Assembly: GCA_011042035.1 (NCBI GenBank)
Contig: DQZA01000022.1
Coordinates: 1-17,116, forward strand
Origin: Desulfobacteraceae bacterium
GTDB taxonomy: Bacteria; Desulfobacterota; DSM-4660; Desulfatiglandales; Desulfatiglandaceae
Length of the DNA: 17,116 nucleotides
Direction of reading: 5' to 3'
Each line of letters starts with the position of its first letter. Position 1 is the stretch's first letter. The notes under the pieces are model-generated. The model had not been told where the DNA came from, did no database searches, and was given only the letters and a program-made list of their open reading frames with translations. The position numbers and the translations under genes were made by a program. Positions 15,170 through 17,116 of this stretch are shown here, in pieces.

Positions 15170-15860
15170 GAATATAGTAGCGGGTTACCACAAATCTGAG
15201 ATACTCCATGGTGTTTCAATACACTTGGAACATAAGGAGGTCGTGACGATTATCGGACCAAACGGGGCCGGAAAATCCACCCTGCTTAAGGCCCTGATGG
15301 GGTATATCAACATCTTTGACGGCAAAGTAATATGGAAAGGTGAGGATATCACCCATCTCAAGCCTTACCAAAAGGTAAAGAAAGGTTTCGGCTATGTACC
15401 CCAGCTTGGGAATGTGTTTCCTTCCTTGAGTGTACTTGAAAATTTGCAAATGGGGGGCTTCACCCAGGGAAAAGACACCATCAAAGAAAGAATGGGCAGG
15501 GTTTTTGAACTATTCCCAATCCTGAAGCAAAAATTAAGCGCAAAGGCAGGCACATTGAGTGGGGGACAAAGGCAGATGCTGGGAATGGCTCGAGCACTCA
15601 TGACCGATCCAGAGCTTCTGTTATTGGATGAACCTTCAGCAGGTCTTTCTCCAAAGGCCTCTGAGGAAGTCTTTATGACCATTGCTGATATGCACGGCAG
15701 ACTTGAAAAATCTATAATCATCATAGAGCAAGACGCCTACCAGTCTCTGAGTATATCTGACAGGTGCTACGTGCTGGTAATGGGAAAAAACGAGTTTGAG
15801 GACGAAGCACAAAATATATTGTCCAATCCCAAAATCAAAGAAGCCTATTTGGGTGGATAA
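15150..15860 (+). CDS. livF: ABC transporter ATPase LivF
   Basis: A 236-residue ATPase, the second of the pair. Walker A GPNGAGKST at residues 36-44, LSGGQRQML signature at about 136, and LLLLDEPSAGLSP as Walker B with D-loop at about 156-168. The H-loop reads IIEQDAYQ, with Gln in place of His; this is usual in LivF, where VEQN is found. The ATG at 15150 lies inside the end of livG; frame extension to 15108 adds residues read from the livG tail and is rejected. There is no strong ribosome site, so it depends on coupling. Ends IKEAYLGG, typical of the family. Confidence 0.9.
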   Translation: MKILEAKNIVAGYHKSEILHGVSIHLEHKEVVTIIGPNGAGKSTLLKALMGYINIFDGKVIWKGEDITHLKPYQKVKKGFGYVPQLGNVFPSLSVLENLQMGGFTQGKDTIKERMGRVFELFPILKQKLSAKAGTLSGGQRQMLGMARALMTDPELLLLDEPSAGLSPKASEEVFMTIADMHGRLEKSIIIIEQDAYQSLSISDRCYVLVMGKNEFEDEAQNILSNPKIKEAYLGG

Positions 15861-15870
15861 TAATTTGGCG

Positions 15871-15912
15871 GAAAGGAGGTGATGCAGCATTCTTTCCATG
15901 CGCCACCACCTC
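15871..15912 (+). promoter_or_regulatory. Structured leader with near-perfect Shine-Dalgarno, livF-livK gap
   Basis: AAAGGAGGTGAT at 15872-15883 matches the anti-Shine-Dalgarno tail of 16S rRNA (CCTCC core with flanks) over about 11 bases, yet no well-spaced start follows. The ATG at 15882 is too close and the ATG at 15898 is 18 bases away. GAGGTG (15876-15881) can pair with CACCTC (15907-15912), and GCAT (15887-15890) with ATGC (15898-15901), so the site may be hidden in a hairpin. The frame from 15882 is open into livK. Confidence 0.4.
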
Positions 15913-15995
15913 AACGGCGGCCAACCGGAAAGGGTACAGGATTCAGTGGATTTGTTTCTTCATCAGAGAACATCTTGAGCGAAAGGAGGCTAGAA

Positions 15996-17116
15996 ATGAA
16001 AAGAGTTATATGCGCAGTTGCAGCCATTATGTTTCTTGGGGCCTTGATGGTTGTGGGCACGCCCGCATTGTCAACCGCAGCGGATGAAGTTGTTATCGGG
16101 TCCATCTGCCCCTTGACAGGGTCAAGTGCTATTCAGGGCCAAGACATGAAAAGGGGTGAACAATTGGCCCTAGAAGAGATTAATAACGCGGGAGGCATAT
16201 GTGGAAAACCCCTGAAGATCTTGTGGGAAGATACAGAATCAAGTGCCAAGGGCGGCATGGCCGCTGTTCACAAGTTGGTAGAGATAAACAAGGTGCCCCT
16301 TATTCTTGGCGCCTACTCGAGTGGTGTAAGCCTCCCCACTGGGCAGTGGACTAACTCCAAGAAGGTCATCCAGATCTCAGAGGCTTCTACCTCCCCTAAA
16401 CTGAGAGAGATTGGCCCTTACTTCTTCAATGTCATGGGCCTTGACGAAGTTATGGGCTCCAAGCTGGCAGAGTTTGCCTTGGAGAGTGGTGCCAAGACTT
16501 TTGCATCCATTACAGTAAACAATCCTTTTGGAATAGGCATTGAAATCTGGACCAAGAAGACCGTTGAAAAGGCTGGCAAGAAATGGCTGGTTGGTGTCAG
16601 ATACGATGAAAAGAAGTCCGACTACCGGGCCGAGTTGCAAAGAGTGTTCTCAGGCAATCCTGATGTGGTGTTCTTTACAGCATATGGTACAGAGAGCAAA
16701 CTAATCCTGAAACAGGCATATGAAATGGGCCTGAAGCCTCGTATAGCATGGTATGCGGACTACATGACAATGTGGAGTAACGAAGTCATTCCAGAGACGG
16801 CCGAGGGTATTAGGGGCTTGGTGATAGGGCCTGCTGGTGGCTCGAGGTATAAGGCCTACCGTGCAGCGTATGCAAAGAAATTCGGCAAGAACGCTAAACA
16901 GACTGCTTTCGGAGCCTATGCCTATGACGCCACCTGGGTAGCTGCGCTGGCCCTCAACATGTCGGGATGTGCCAACACCGACGCCATAGCCCAGGCCCTT
17001 TACGAAGTAAGCAAGATCTACAGGGGTGTTACCGGAGACAAGACCTTTGATAAGGACGGCATGCAGGTAACGGATTACTATCAAAGGATGGTCTATAAGG
17101 GCGGAAAGCTGGTGCC
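15996..17116 (+). CDS. livK: Periplasmic amino acid-type binding protein LivK (right end cut)
   Basis: 373 full codons of a binding protein of the Leu/Ile/Val type; the stop lies just beyond the window. Residues 1-29 form a signal peptide: MKR, a hydrophobic core, and TPALSTAA before the mature start DEVVIG. The mature part has GSICPLTGSSAIQGQDMKRG, LALEEINNAGGI, YSSGVSLPTGQWTN, SEASTSPKL and the hinge region NPFGIGIEIW, typical of periplasmic binding proteins type I. AAAGGAGG at 15982-15989 with 6 nt spacing supports the ATG at 15996. The same frame is open back to 15882, but the signal peptide fits the chosen start. Binds the solute and delivers it to LivHM. Usual family length is about 370-420. 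The ligand may be an amino acid or an N-methylated one. Confidence 0.9.
   Translation, partial: MKRVICAVAAIMFLGALMVVGTPALSTAADEVVIGSICPLTGSSAIQGQDMKRGEQLALEEINNAGGICGKPLKILWEDTESSAKGGMAAVHKLVEINKVPLILGAYSSGVSLPTGQWTNSKKVIQISEASTSPKLREIGPYFFNVMGLDEVMGSKLAEFALESGAKTFASITVNNPFGIGIEIWTKKTVEKAGKKWLVGVRYDEKKSDYRAELQRVFSGNPDVVFFTAYGTESKLILKQAYEMGLKPRIAWYADYMTMWSNEVIPETAEGIRGLVIGPAGGSRYKAYRAAYAKKFGKNAKQTAFGAYAYDATWVAALALNMSGCANTDAIAQALYEVSKIYRGVTGDKTFDKDGMQVTDYYQRMVYKGGKLV

Noticed and set aside
15872..15883. Remnant of the 3' end of a 16S rRNA gene on the minus strand
   Set aside because: Only the Shine-Dalgarno-like core matches; the neighbouring bases do not continue the conserved rRNA end.

Overview
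The window reads as a catabolic island from an anaerobic bacterium, most likely a Desulfobacterota (former Deltaproteobacteria) relative. That placement is an inference. It rests on the gene mix (methyl-tetrahydrofolate:corrinoid methyltransferase remnant, DUF362 protein, several D-amino-acid-oxidase (DAO)-family flavoproteins, a branched-chain-type ABC importer) and on the style of the intergenic repeats. No rRNA, tRNA, CRISPR, phage or intact insertion sequence was seen.

Left edge (1-1668): a gene graveyard read on the minus strand. It holds the C-terminal scrap of an SMC/YhaN-like ATPase, a broken AbiEii-type nucleotidyltransferase toxin (nonsense codon plus a lost catalytic Asp), and a methyl-THF:corrinoid methyltransferase relic with two frameshifts, a large internal deletion and no start codon. 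The methyltransferase tail runs in frame into the toxin body, so a past recombination fused them. An intact FAD-dependent DAO-family oxidoreductase (1665-2972, minus) lies just upstream of the relic and was probably its operon partner.

Centre (3110-9649, plus): a complete set of heterotetrameric, tetrahydrofolate-dependent sarcosine oxidase subunits in the classical order beta-delta-alpha-gamma (soxB, soxD, soxA, soxG-like), followed by a translationally overlapping third DAO-family oxidoreductase. SoxB shares a 137-bp divergent promoter region with the minus-strand oxidoreductase. A 14-bp tandem repeat array lies between soxB and soxD.

Right (9844-17116, plus): a DUF362 protein with a C-terminal four-cysteine set, a leucine-dehydrogenase-family enzyme, then a full branched-chain amino acid-type ABC importer: permeases livH and livM, ATPases livG and livF, and binding protein livK, which runs off the window a few residues before its visible end.

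Together the genes suggest import of an amino acid or N-methylated amino acid, oxidative N-demethylation with transfer of the one-carbon unit to tetrahydrofolate, and NAD-dependent oxidative deamination. The co-occurrence of Sox, three DAO paralogues, LeuDH, DUF362 and Liv is the least ordinary feature. The actual substrate, and the electron acceptor in a presumed anaerobe, cannot be read from sequence.
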